A stretch of DNA of 64,000 nucleotides from Tridacna crocea. Taxonomy: Eukaryota > Mollusca > Bivalvia > Cardiida > Cardiidae. Both the position numbers and the translations under genes were made by a program. Shown piece by piece: positions 45,410-54,999 of this stretch (position 1 is the first letter of the stretch; every line of letters begins with the position of its first letter). Under the pieces are notes generated by a model. That model was not told the DNA's origin, did no database searches, and saw only the letters and a list, made by a program, of their open reading frames with translations. The stretch is from positions 38,491,361 to 38,555,360 of the forward strand of contig OX031064.1 of NCBI GenBank assembly GCA_943736015.1, read 5' to 3'.

Positions 45410-47209
45410 ATGCTATTACTTTTTAATAAAATATACGATAGTGGTAAGTACCCTAGCGATTGGGGAACCGGAGTTATCATACCTATATTTAAAGGTGGAG
45501 ATACCGATGATCCAAAAAATTACCGCGGGATTACACTCAATAATATTATTTCAAAAATTTACTCCCAAATTTTGCTTAATCGTCTTACGAAATGGTCAAA
45601 TTTGTATGGTAAAATAATCGATAATCAATTTGGTTTTCAGAAAAATAAATCAACAATAGATTGCATTTTTCTTTTACACTCAATTATTCTGAAATCCTTA
45701 TATAGTCGTAAAAAATTGTATTGCGCATTTGTTGATTTCGAGAAATGTTTTGACAGGTTGAATCGATTTTTCATATTCCAAAAATTATCGCGCGAAAATG
45801 TTAGCTCGAAATTTGTATTGGCTATCAAAAACATGTATAACACTGTTAAAGCAGCAGTAAGATTTAATTCAGACATGTCATCATTCTTCAATTCCAACAT
45901 CGGTGTAAAACAAGGAGATCCTAGCTCCACGATTTTATTTTTATACTTCATAAATGATATAATTGATAGTTTTGATCAAAACATAGACGGATTATTTAAG
46001 TTAAACGGTGAAAATTTATTCATACTGCTTTTTGCAGACGACACAGTTCTATTTGCTCATACACCCACTGCTTTACAATCGCTCTTGAATGATTTACAAA
46101 ACTTTTGCCAAAATTGGGGGTTGAAAATTAATACGAACAAAACAAAAGTAATGATTTTCGAATTAGGACGATACACAAATTACAATTTTGTTTTAAATGA
46201 AAACGTTTTGGAAGTGGTAACTTCTTTTAAATACTTAGGAATTAATCTTTTCAAAAATGGTAATCTGTTCAGATCACATAAAAAGCTTGCGCAACACGCT
46301 TCATTCGCTTTACACAACTTGTTTGTTGTTTTAAATCAATTAAACTTAAATATAGGAGAGCAATGTTGTTTATTTGATAGCCTGGTAGGGTCTGTATTAA
46401 ACTATGGTGCCGAAATATTCGGAACAAGCGAATATAAATCCTTCGAACTAATTCATTGTAAATTTCTTCGGAAAATTCTTGGCGTAAAAAAATCTACCAA
46501 TTTAGATGGTTTATATGGTGAAACAGCTCGATATCCTATGCTCATACACCGTAAAATTAAAATGTTTAAATTTTGGATAAAAATAATCGACAGCGAAAAT
46601 GACTCTTTAATGAAATGTATTTACAATGGGTTAATGCACGACGCGGAGATGAATAATACATACAATGGAAATAATTGGGCATATCAAATCAAATCATGTC
46701 TTTATGAGTTAGGTTTAAATGATCTATGGCTCTACCAGAACGAAATGCAAATTAATTTAAGTGTTATCAAAACTAGAATATTAGATGTTTATAAACAAGT
46801 ATGGCATTCAAATATTAACAATTCAAGAAGATTGGCAGCATATTGTTCATTCAAAAATTCCTTTGAACAAGAAAAATACCTTGAAATAATCAAAATAAAT
46901 AAATATAGAATAGCATTAAGTAAATTTAGACTTTCTTCACATAAACTGAGAATAGAATCAGGTAGGCACGAAGGTATAGGTATTAATGAAAGAATATGCA
47001 CCCAATGTAATATGCATGTTATAGAGGACGAATTTCATTTTTTACTAGTCTGTCCAAAGTACCACAACTTCAGAACACAGTTTTTGAAACCTTATTACTA
47101 CCGTTGGCCAACGCTCCATAAATTCCAGACTCTTTTATCAAGTCAGAATACAAAGCAATTATTTAATTTGTCTAAATTCATATACACTGCTTTCAACGCA
47201 CGTGTTTAA
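45410..47209 (+). CDS. LINE reverse transcriptase (ORF2 C-terminal part)
   Basis: A 599-residue open frame; the frame stays open back to 45332, adding SSGLDTLIAEIYKHA, the usual block before motif 0, so the annotated methionine is arbitrary. Reverse transcriptase motifs appear in order: NYRGITL (37-43), GFQKNKST (75-82), FVDFEKCFD (107-115), QGDPSS (168-173), FADD (208-211, catalytic aspartates present) and SFKYLG (272-277). A C-terminal zinc-binding-like motif CTQC-X9-H-X4-C lies at residues 530-548, as in jockey/CR1-like and related LINEs; I cannot fix the clade. The endonuclease half is missing through 5' truncation, so it cannot move alone, but the lack of internal stops in 600 codons points to recent insertion. 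It would copy RNA into DNA at a nicked target. Confidence 0.92.
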   Translation: MLLLFNKIYDSGKYPSDWGTGVIIPIFKGGDTDDPKNYRGITLNNIISKIYSQILLNRLTKWSNLYGKIIDNQFGFQKNKSTIDCIFLLHSIILKSLYSRKKLYCAFVDFEKCFDRLNRFFIFQKLSRENVSSKFVLAIKNMYNTVKAAVRFNSDMSSFFNSNIGVKQGDPSSTILFLYFINDIIDSFDQNIDGLFKLNGENLFILLFADDTVLFAHTPTALQSLLNDLQNFCQNWGLKINTNKTKVMIFELGRYTNYNFVLNENVLEVVTSFKYLGINLFKNGNLFRSHKKLAQHASFALHNLFVVLNQLNLNIGEQCCLFDSLVGSVLNYGAEIFGTSEYKSFELIHCKFLRKILGVKKSTNLDGLYGETARYPMLIHRKIKMFKFWIKIIDSENDSLMKCIYNGLMHDAEMNNTYNGNNWAYQIKSCLYELGLNDLWLYQNEMQINLSVIKTRILDVYKQVWHSNINNSRRLAAYCSFKNSFEQEKYLEIIKINKYRIALSKFRLSSHKLRIESGRHEGIGINERICTQCNMHVIEDEFHFLLVCPKYHNFRTQFLKPYYYRWPTLHKFQTLLSSQNTKQLFNLSKFIYTAFNARV

Positions 47210-47266
47210 TAGCTGAGTTGTTGAAAAAACAATACAATTTATAAAGTTTTATCTTTCACAATTGTT

Positions 47267-47760
47267 TTGTTTCCAAAAATTCTAACCGACTCATACCTAA
47301 CAGCTTACATCTTCATTATTATTCGTAATCTGACTGTGTGGATCTGGGATCGGGGCTGCAATTTTTGCAATTCTGATCTTGATCTACACCGTCCTCAGAA
47401 ATTTAACCGACCTACACTTAACAGCCTACATCTCTATCATTACTTGTAATCTGACTGTAGATCTGGGATCGGGCTGGAATTTTTGCAAGTCTGATCTTGA
47501 TCTACATTTAAGACTTACATCTCAAATATTATTTGTAATCAGACTGTGTATGTCTGGGATCGGGCTGCAATTCTTGCAAGTCTGATCTTGATATATACCG
47601 TCCTCAGAAATTTAACCCAGCTACAATTGACAGTTTCTGTCTCCGTTAATATTGGTAATTCGACTGTGTAGATCTGGGAACAGACTTCAATTCTTGCAAG
47701 TCTGATCTCGATCTACGCCTTTCTCAAAAATTTAACACGTAACAGCCAACATCTCTGTTA
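47267..47760 (+). repeat. Tandem array, about four units of about 90-120 bp
   Basis: GATCTGGGATCGGG recurs at 47341, 47461 and 47551, and as GATCTGGGAACAG at 47670. Each is followed by TTTTTGCAAxTCTGATCTTG and an ATTTAACC block. It is derived from a D-type hairpin unit, since GATCTTGATCTACACCGTCC is the right arm of family D. Confidence 0.85.
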
Positions 47761-47879
47761 TTATTCGTAATTATTTACTATTTACTTTTTGTCAAAACAT
47801 TTGTAAGTGTATATTTATGTATGTATTTCACTGTAAAACTAGAATCAGACGGCAATTCTGACAACTTTGTAATAATCGT

Positions 47880-48003
47880 AATTATTCGTGATCTACTTTT
47901 CCCAGACCTTGTGGATTAGGGATCGGATTGCACACTGTGCGATCCGATCCTAATCCACATCGTTTGCAATATTGTTTTGAGGCGCGCTTAGCAACCGATA
48001 GGT
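47880..48003 (-). mobile_element. Family D-like element with variant palindrome
   Basis: The stem is GTGGATTAGGGATCGGATTG/CGATCCGATCCTAATCCAC instead of GTAGATCAAGATCAGACTG and its complement, yet both arms still pair. The right side has CATCGTTTGCAATATTGTT and GCGCGCTTAGCAACCGATAG. Confidence 0.65.
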
Positions 48004-48297
48004 TTAGAAGTCCAACTGTGAACATGCCATTCTTTTTTAAACTTAATCAGTATCTGTCTTCCCATGTTTCCTTCGGAAAACATGAAATTACTTCATGTGT
48101 TACCGACACGCACTTTTTTTTAAATCTACATACATTCTTTCGCATCTCGTGGTTATTGTATTTGTATTGGCTATAAATATGTGTATATTTAATGCCAAAT
48201 AAAGATTATGTTATGTTATGTTATGTTATTTGGTAAGAAAAAAAAAGTTATCCTTTTGCCACTTCGTTTTTGTTTTGTAAAAGTGGTTTACAAAAAA

Positions 48298-48420
48298 TTG
48301 ACTCTTTCATTACCATAGATGGTGCAAAAAGCTTTTGAGGAATAGGCTGATCAGGATCAGGCCGCACAGAACGTGCAGTGAGTCTGATCTCTGATCTTAC
48401 TGTCCACTAGTTTGTTCTAG
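48298..48420. mobile_element. Family F/D-like hairpin remnant
   Basis: GATCAGGCCGCACAGAACGT/GCAGTGAGTCTGATC with CTGTCCACTAGTTTGTTC, as in family F at 44064. Ends worn. Confidence 0.5.
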
Positions 48421-48423
48421 GTT

Positions 48424-48690
48424 TGGACCTAACCTGTATCTGTAGGCATTGAATAGCCTAACTTATTAGTTTGATAGTGAAGAAGGAAAAAATGAAAGCT
48501 CGTCTGATTTTAGGACAAAGGGCTTTTTTAGTAAATCTCTAACAATTTCAAAATAAAAGAAATAGAAAAAAAGAACACCAGAAACAAATTTTGCGGTTAT
48601 TTGGCATGAACTGCAAGCCCAATAGGGTAAAATTGAACAGCGGGGAATAAAAAAGGGAAAATTGCGATGTATGTGCTTTCCACTGCTTAT
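48424..48690. other. No gene recognised
   Basis: AT-rich; two overlapping minus-strand open frames lack any recognisable similarity. Confidence 0.4.
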
Positions 48691-48694
48691 ATTC

Positions 48695-48923
48695 AAAACT
48701 CCTTACCAAACAACAAAATTTTAGACTGGTCCTATTTGAAAGCATATGCAGACGACAAAATGAAAGTGTCTAAAAATTTGAAATTTGCTTTGTAAAGGTA
48801 GAAAACATAGTGGGAAAAAGGAGAAAATGCTGGTTACCAGCATTTTCTCCTTTTCCCACATTTGTTTTCAAAATGTTTTTTTCTCAGGATGGGAAAACCA
48901 GGGATTGTTTGGTAAAGACTTAA
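48695..48923 (+). mobile_element. Family A MITE
   Basis: ACTCCTTACCAAACAACAAA start (TTAA lost), hairpin at about 48800-48869, end GTTTGGTAAAGACTTAA. Confidence 0.85.
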
Positions 48924-48929
48924 ACAAGT

Positions 48930-49550
48930 CTGCTTCGTCCGAAATACAATTATTTTAACCGGAATTGTTGTTTGAATTATTAGATTTATTGCTACTCAAA
49001 TTTATGTACGTGGCAAACAGAAGCCCTTCACAACTTTATGGAAAACGTGTCTCGGTAAAAAAGTGTCTGTACATACCTAATGCTTGACTTGAAAAAAGGG
49101 CTACTTTAGCATTATCTCCCGCTAGATGGCATTCTATAAATACTCATCTATCTGATATGGGCATCCTGGGTACAGAGCCGAACCACTTTCCCACGCGACA
49201 ACTGTTACTTTTGAATTTCAAACTGAAATAAAAGTTTACCCAATAAAACGCTACCTCGTGCAATTCACTCAACTATGATCACCAGTTTAGAGAAATCTGT
49301 TGCTAAAGAGGGTCTCATTTCACCTCAAACGTATTTATACTTAAAAACTATTTTCAACATTGCTACTTTATAGAGCGTAATATTACAGTCAGCCCGCTTT
49401 TGGGGCTAGTAGTGATGTGTCATATAAGACAGTCGAATCTTCTAAGAATATGACATGCGCAGACAACGGCTACTTTAGAGCTCAAACCTAGTACTGGCGA
49501 AACCCATGATATGAATGAATATGTGAGCTGTCATCGTGAGATGGATGAAC
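48930..49550. other. No gene recognised
   Basis: AT-rich sequence without supported features. Confidence 0.4.
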
Positions 49551-49990
49551 ATATCCCTTTGGCCGCTAAGCGCGACTCGCTGACCTTTTGCGGACCGTGT
49601 AGATCAAGATCAGACTGCACAGAACGTGCAGTCTGATCTTTGATCTACACTGTCCGATAAGGAGATGTTATTCCCAAAAACATAACTTTGAAGGAGTAAT
49701 ATTAACGTTATTAAGCCTTTCCCAAATAGTCCCTGGTTTTTACGGGTCTGGTATAGAAGACTTTTGAAAACATTGCGGGAAAAGGACAAAATGCTGGTAA
49801 CCAGCATTTTCTCCTTTTCCCACAATGTTTTCTACCCTATCATGTAGAAAAATCATCTTTTTAGCAACTGTTAATTTGTCATCTGCAAAATGCTTTGAAT
49901 TTGGTCTGGACCAAAATTTGCCGTTTGTGAAAGGGTTAATATCGAATTGAAAAATTCATTTTATTCATATTCATCAGGATATTGGTTTAA
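49551..49990 (-). mobile_element. Family D TTAA MITE split by family A
   Basis: CCCTTTGGCCGCTAAGCGCG at 49556 and hairpin GATCAGACTGCACAGAACGT near 49610. The body breaks at 49711 and resumes at 49940 with TATCGAATTGAAAAATTCAT, ending TTAA 49987-49990. Compare the uninterrupted order at 31564-31776. Confidence 0.85.
49711..49939 (-). mobile_element. Family A TTAA MITE nested in family D
   Basis: TTAAGCCTTTCCCAAATAG start and TTTGTGAAAGGGTTAA end. Hairpin at about 49765-49832. TTAA on both sides interrupts the family D body. Confidence 0.9.
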
Positions 49991-50216
49991 CCCATTACCA
50001 CACAATCCCTACTTTTGACGACCCTGAGAAAGACGCCATTAGAAAAACATTGTGGGAAAAGGAGAAAATGCTGGTAACCAGCATTTTCTCCTTTTCCCAC
50101 AATCTTTTCTATCCTTCACAAAACAAATTTCATATTTTTAGACAGTTTGATTGTGTCGTCTGCAAATGCTTTCGATTTGGATAAACCTAAAGTTTTGTCG
50201 TTTGGTAATGAAATAA
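49987..50216 (-). mobile_element. Family A MITE
   Basis: TTAACCCATTACCACACAAT start, shared with the end of family D, hairpin at about 50041-50109, end TTTGGTAATGAAATAA. Confidence 0.88.
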
Positions 50217-50219
50217 AGT

Positions 50220-50590
50220 AGCATAAAAACATCAGGTTCAACTAATCTATCAAATAAGGTCAATATCAATGCAGTGAATGAAATACCAATTATTTTTTTT
50301 TAAATGCTATATCAATCTTCTCCAATGAGGTTGTTTTTTTCTTATTGTCCCAACTTTTATCATAACATTTGTATGTGTGTGTGTGTGTTTTTTTTTTTTA
50401 ATTTAAATTTGTAAGAAAGGAAACAGGATTGAAGAATCTTCTTGCAAAGGACTTTATATATATTTTGAGAACATTTTTCGTTGAAGGAGAAATTCTTCGT
50501 TGCACTCCTTCAGCTATAATTCTATTACTTATATTCAACTTTAATTCAGGTTAAAAGAATAAATTTTACTAGAACACCTTTTCAGGGCAA
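50220..50590. other. No gene; (GT)n-T tract
   Basis: A short GTGTGTGTGTG run and T-run at 50371-50399. Nothing else supported. Confidence 0.4.
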
Positions 50591-50595
50591 CCGCT

Positions 50596-50884
50596 TTAAC
50601 CCATTACCACACAATCCCTACTTTTGACAACCCTGAGAAAGAAGCCTTTAGAAAACATTGTGGGAAAAGGAGAAAATGCTGATAACCAGCATTTTCTCCT
50701 TTTCCCACAATGTTTTCTACTCTTCACAAAACAAATTTCAAATTTTCAGTCACTTTTCTTTTGTCCTCTGCGTTTTCTCCTTTTCCAACATTGTTCTTTC
50801 TACTCATCACAATACACAAATTTTGTCGTCTGCAAATGCTTTCGATTTGGACAAGCCTAATATATTGTCGTTTGCTAATGAATA
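50596..50884 (-). mobile_element. Family A MITE with partial arm duplication
   Basis: TTAACCCATTACCACACAAT start, hairpin at 50650-50717. A second copy of the right arm (TTTTCTCCTTTTCCAACATT at 50773) and of the following CTCATCACAA segment is inserted before CGTCTGCAAATGC, lengthening the element by about 60 bp. Confidence 0.85.
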
Positions 50885-51074
50885 AAATTTGTTTCAAGGA
50901 GGGTATAAGTTTTTAAAAAAGTCTAAATGCGGCTCAGAGTATATATGAGTAAAGCTGTTTTTGTGTGAAAACCATTTATTTCTTCTTTCCACAAAAAAAA
51001 ATTTGTGCGCCTATGTCCCAATGGTATTCAAAAAGAAGATAGTTTTTTCTCAGTCTTCAACCCTTTCAATACTT

Positions 51075-51130
51075 TTGAATAAAAAACTGCACAGAACGTG
51101 TAGTCTGATCATCTTTTATATCGTCTGCTT
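51075..51130. mobile_element. Family D/F half hairpin
   Basis: AACTGCACAGAACGTGTAGT then CTGATCATC and ATATCGTCTGC. A fragment only. Confidence 0.4.
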
Positions 51131-51446
51131 GTTTAGTCAATCCCGTGAGATAAAAAAAACTTTCCGAGTTACAATGGGTTATATTTTCAGTGTACGAAAG
51201 AGGTTTGGCTTATATACCGTACATTTGCCGCTCAAAGATTTCGCATGAGAAAAACTCCTAAATTGAAAAAAAAAGAAAACTGTTATAAATTGAAGCTGAT
51301 TAAGTCTTTAGAGGCGCAATTTTCTGACTATATTTATTATATAGCATTTATCTCCCGAATTCTCAAAATTCCGGATTCATATCTAAAACTTTTCAGCGGC
51401 TGGATCACTTTAGAAGAAATCTCACTTGCAATTTGTATTGATTGTT

Positions 51447-51675
51447 TTAACCCATTACCACACAATCCCTACTGTTGATGCCCCTGAGAAGGAAGCCTGA
51501 TGAAAACACTGTGAGAAAAGGAGAAAATGCTGGTAACCAGCATTTTCTCCTTTTCCCACAGTGTTTTCTACCCTGTCCAGAACATATTTCAATTTTTCAG
51601 TCGCCTTCATTTTGCCGTCTGCAAATGCTTTCAATTTGGACCAGTCTAAAATTTTCTAGTGGGGTAAAGAGTTAA
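51447..51675 (-). mobile_element. Family A TTAA MITE
   Basis: TTAACCCATTACCACACAAT start, hairpin carrying CACTGTG/CACAGTG in both arms (about 51503-51568), end GGGGTAAAGAGTTAA. Confidence 0.9.
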
Positions 51676-51875
51676 GCGAGATGTCTTGATTTCGTCTACG
51701 GAGTAACCATTTATTATAATTTATTTTCTTTATTATTACTATTTCATTGTGCAATGTATTGAGACCAAGTTCGATAAAACATGAAAAGGTTTTTTTTTCT
51801 CCACGTCACAGGTTTGACTACATATGTGGACGGTATATATTCAAGATTAGACTGCACGTTCTTTGGCTTCTGATC

Positions 51876-52103
51876 TTAACCCTTTCCCAAATAAGCCCTG
51901 GTTTTTACGTGTCCCCAGTACAAGTCTTTTGAAAACACTGTGGGAAAAGGAGAAATTGCTCGTGACGAGCAATTTCTTCTTTTCCCATAATGTTTTCTAA
52001 CCTTCTCGAGAACTTTCATTCATGTCTATCAAATTTCAAATTGTAGTCTGCAAACTGTTTTATTTCGGAAGAGTCTAAAATTTGTTGTTTGGGAAAGGGT
52101 TAA
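51876..52103 (-). mobile_element. Family A/B hybrid MITE nested in a D-type hairpin
   Basis: TTAACCCTTTCCCAAATAAG start and TTTGGGAAAGGGTTAA end. The body is family A, the apex is GCTCGTGACGAGC (B type). It lies inside a D-type hairpin: TTCAAGATTAGACTGCACGT before it and the continuation TTAATCTATC after it. Confidence 0.88.
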
Positions 52104-52197
52104 TCTATCTTTCCCAAAATATCAATGTTTCCTTACCCTTGTCTGTCTGTCTTTCTACCTGCCTGCCTGTCCGTACATCCTTCCTTCCGTCTGTCTG

Positions 52198-52228
52198 TCC
52201 CTCTCTCTCTCTCTCTCTCTCTCTCTGG
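52198..52228. repeat. (CT)n microsatellite
   Basis: Uninterrupted CT run, preceded by CTGTCTGTCTTTC-type repeats from 52140. Confidence 0.9.
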
Positions 52229-52244
52229 GAGTGTAGACCAGACA

Positions 52245-52610
52245 ATAACACTATACGACGGCAAAAATGTGCTTTTATCCAAATTAAAAGCATTTGCCAT
52301 TTTCAATGTGACTCGATGATAGAATTTTCCGTTCATAGAAAACATTGTGGAATATGGAGATAACACTGCTTACCAGCATTGTCTTCTTTTCCCGTAATAC
52401 CAAGTCCGGAAGCGCTTGTGGCAGCGCACAGTGCAGGACTTAAAACCGGGAGGTCACGGATTCGAATCGAAATATCATCGAGTTTCTTGCCGGTGATATA
52501 ACTAAAACAATGCTGAAAACAACGTTAAACCCAATTGAATCCTTTTCCCGTGATGTTTCGAAATCCTTCTTTGTCGCGCTCTCAAACACTTGGGAATATG
52601 ATTGATTAAA
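52245..52610 (+). mobile_element. Family A MITE split by a SINE
   Basis: CAAATTAAAAGCATTTGCCA and AGAAAACATTGTGGAATATG give the left part. The right part (GATGTTTCGAAATCCTTC) resumes after the SINE at 52552. The outer ends are worn. Confidence 0.75.
52396..52541 (+). mobile_element. tRNA-derived SINE with 10-bp target duplication
   Basis: The head GTGGCAGCGCACAGTGCAGG (box A-like) and GGATTCGAATC (box B-like, 52459-52469) precede a body with GGTGATATAACTAAAACAAT and a 3' end ACAACGTTAAACCC. CTTTTCCCGT occurs on both sides (52386-52395 and 52542-52551), a clean target-site duplication within the right arm of a family A hairpin. About 146 bp. Confidence 0.85.
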
Positions 52611-52954
52611 ATCTAATTTTCAGCTGCACTGTTTGAAACCTCGGAGTATCGTTTCGTTTTTAAACGACACATCTCTGTAAATAAGGAATCATTGCGTCGG
52701 AGGACAAGTTTAGAAAGTGGATCAATCATTTGGACAAGATTAGTTTCGATTAATAATTAATCACGTGTTTTATATTGAAACTGGATTGCAATTAAAGCGA
52801 AATCGCAATTTACATTGTGTGATGACAGCACTGTTTTTCACAAGTGCCTGCTGCTTGTTTTCCTTACCGTGCAGAATAAATAATTTCTAGATCTTGATAA
52901 GATTAGATAAAAAATGATCAGATGCATTAATTATCTCTATACATGGGTGTAGTA

Positions 52955-53095
52955 TGTAAGTAAGTAAGTAAGTAAGTAAATATTTTATTATAGTGACATG
53001 TGTATAAGAAATTCAGTTTTACAAATAAATGATGAAATCAAAAACACCCGGCCCCACGGGGCTATATGTCACTTTTGAAAACAATTACAGTATAT
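52955..53095 (-). mobile_element. LINE 3' end fragment
   Basis: Read on the minus strand: ATATAGCCCCGTGGGGCCGG, a short stem-loop, then AATAAAATATTTACTTACTT with a (TTAC)n tail (52955-52978 on the plus strand). This is the usual 3' UTR layout of CR1/L2-like LINEs. No coding part present. Confidence 0.7.
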
Positions 53096-53132
53096 ATATA
53101 CACAACTTTACCATTTCAAAGATTTAGACAGT

Positions 53133-53335
53133 CTGATGGATAGAAAGATAGATGGATGGGTGGAAGGATAGATGGATGGGTGGAAGGATAGATGGAAGGA
53201 TGGTTGAATGGATGTGGATGGATGGAAGGAAGGAAGAACGGACAGATGGATGGATGGATGGTTGGATGGATGGAAGAATGAATGAATGGACGAACGTATA
53301 AATGGGTGTAAGAATAGGAGTGTGGATGTAATGAT
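53133..53335. repeat. (GATG)n/(GGAT)n microsatellite-rich tract
   Basis: Irregular GATGGATGGATGG and GAAGGAAGGAAG runs; the minus-strand open frame across it is a repeat artefact. Confidence 0.9.
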
Positions 53336-53436
53336 AGATAGATAAGATATATACCAATGAATAGATCAAATCATAAATGCAGTTATTTAGTAAAGTACAC
53401 GAAATTCTAAGAGCAAGGTTCAGAATAGATAGTATG

Positions 53437-53662
53437 TTAACCATTTACCAAACAATCCCTGGTTTTAACGACCCTGAGAAAGAAGACTTCTGAAAACCTT
53501 GTGGGAAAGGGAGAAAATGCTGGAAACCAGCATTTTCTCCTTTTCCCACAATGTTTTCTTCTCTTACAAAATCAATCAATTGTTGAGTCAGGTTTATTTT
53601 GTCAAATGCAAATGCTTTCAATTTGGACAAGTCTAAAGTTTTGTCGTGTGGTAAAGAGTTAA
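53437..53662 (-). mobile_element. Family A TTAA MITE
   Basis: TTAACCATTTACCAAACAAT start, hairpin at about 53491-53557, end GTGTGGTAAAGAGTTAA. Confidence 0.9.
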
Positions 53663-53664
53663 AG

Positions 53665-54345
53665 AGTCATAAAAAATAACAGATAATTCCAGTTAAGTAC
53701 ATGTATTAATTACCAGATGTCATGAGAGAGAAAAGAAAAAAGAAAAAATAGGAGTAACTATAGACAAAATAAGTTTGAGATCTGGTACAAGCATCGAATA
53801 CGTTTTCCTTGTACATGGCGGTAGTTATGCTCAACATTCTACTTGTAACTTAGTTCCAGCCATGTTGTACCACACAAAAAACAAAAATTGGTAAAGAAAT
53901 GATATTTGAAATGCCTGCAATGCAATTTTGCACGATAATTTGAAGTCAAATTTATTGAATTTAAAGTAGATCTAGTTATGGCTAGAATTGTGAAGATTAT
54001 GCTGTATGGTTGTTTTTTTTTTTTTGAGGAATCATCTTACAGTTTCGCTGCGTAAGATAAATCTTGATTTCAATTGTCGAACGTAAATCGAATAGAAAAT
54101 TGAAATTTGATTTAAAAGCCGCCGTTTGAATGAAATTGAATTTAGGTCAAAGATTTTACCAAGTAATTTCTGTATATTGTGACAGCATCTTTTCTCCTTA
54201 TTATATATAGAAATGTATAACTGATAGTCAATTTGACGGTATGGGTCCCAAAGCGCTTGTAAAACATTTCTGCAATGCCAATATTCAACTTGTAGTGAAA
54301 TCGTAAAGATAAATCGGATGGACTGTGCCTGCCTACGTTTCTCTC
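53665..54345. other. No gene recognised
   Basis: AT-rich sequence; the minus-strand open frame at 54032-54364 has no recognisable similarity. Confidence 0.4.
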
Positions 54346-54572
54346 TTAACCCATTACCACACAATCCCTACTTTTGACGCCCCTGAGACAGAAGCCTTAA
54401 GAAAACATTGTGGGAAAAGGAGAAAATGCTGGTAACCAGCATTTTCTCCTTTTCCCACAATGTTTTCTACCCTTCACAAAACAAATTTCAAATTTTCAGT
54501 CACTAATTTTGTCGTCTGCAATTGCTTTCAATTTGGACCAGTCTAAAATATTGTCGTTTGGTAATGGGTTAA
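54346..54572 (-). mobile_element. Family A TTAA MITE
   Basis: TTAACCCATTACCACACAAT start, perfect hairpin at about 54401-54468, end TTTGGTAATGGGTTAA: the best example of the CCCATT subtype. Confidence 0.93.
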
Positions 54573-54574
54573 TT

Positions 54575-54995
54575 AAAAGGCAAAATTTACACTATGGCGA
54601 ATTGGCGAAATGCATCATAAACGAAGTGCAAAGCTCGAATAGGCATCACTACGCACAAGTTCATTTATGGTGGACAAACTGAAGAGACATTCTAAAGGAC
54701 ACCAGATTGTGTTCATAATGTATGTAAAACGATATTCTAACAAATGGAAGGAAGAATAAAACGAATTTCAACGATCTCTCAGCAAAAGCCAAACGTTTTT
54801 GTGATTGCTCTCTACTTGCGCTCTGAACTACTTCCCACGAAGAACGCTGAAAGGAAGTTGCTGTTTACAACGAACTGAGTAAAGTACAGTTGATGATCCT
54901 AAATCGGCTTGAAGACCGCTAAATGCTTTTTTAAAACTGTATGTCATGAACAATATGGACGAGCCGGGCTCTGGTAAAAGGGTCCTTGATGCATC
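54575..54995. other. No gene recognised
   Basis: Unique sequence of moderate base composition without supported features. Confidence 0.4.
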
Positions 54996-54999
54996 TTCG

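Larger units (their letters stand above)
45299..48235 (+). mobile_element. 5'-truncated LINE insertion
   Basis: Starts within the reverse transcriptase region right after a MITE, runs through an open frame (45332-47209), and has a 3' untranslated region ending AATGCCAAATAAAGATTATG plus a (TTATG)n tail at 48205-48229, a common 3' end for non-LTR elements. The apurinic endonuclease domain is absent. The 3' UTR is enlarged by a tandem array (47267-47760) and a D-type hairpin (47905). Whether those lie inside the element or split two elements is inferred from the tail, not proved. Confidence 0.75.

Noticed and set aside
45283-48236. TTTGGTAA on both sides of the LINE as an 8-bp target duplication
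   Set aside because: The 5' copy lies inside the MITE terminal repeat and is followed by AGTGTTAA, which also belongs to the MITE, so the match is probably chance.
53124-53444. 106-residue open frame rich in HPSI repeats
   Set aside because: It is the translation of a GATG/GGAT microsatellite.
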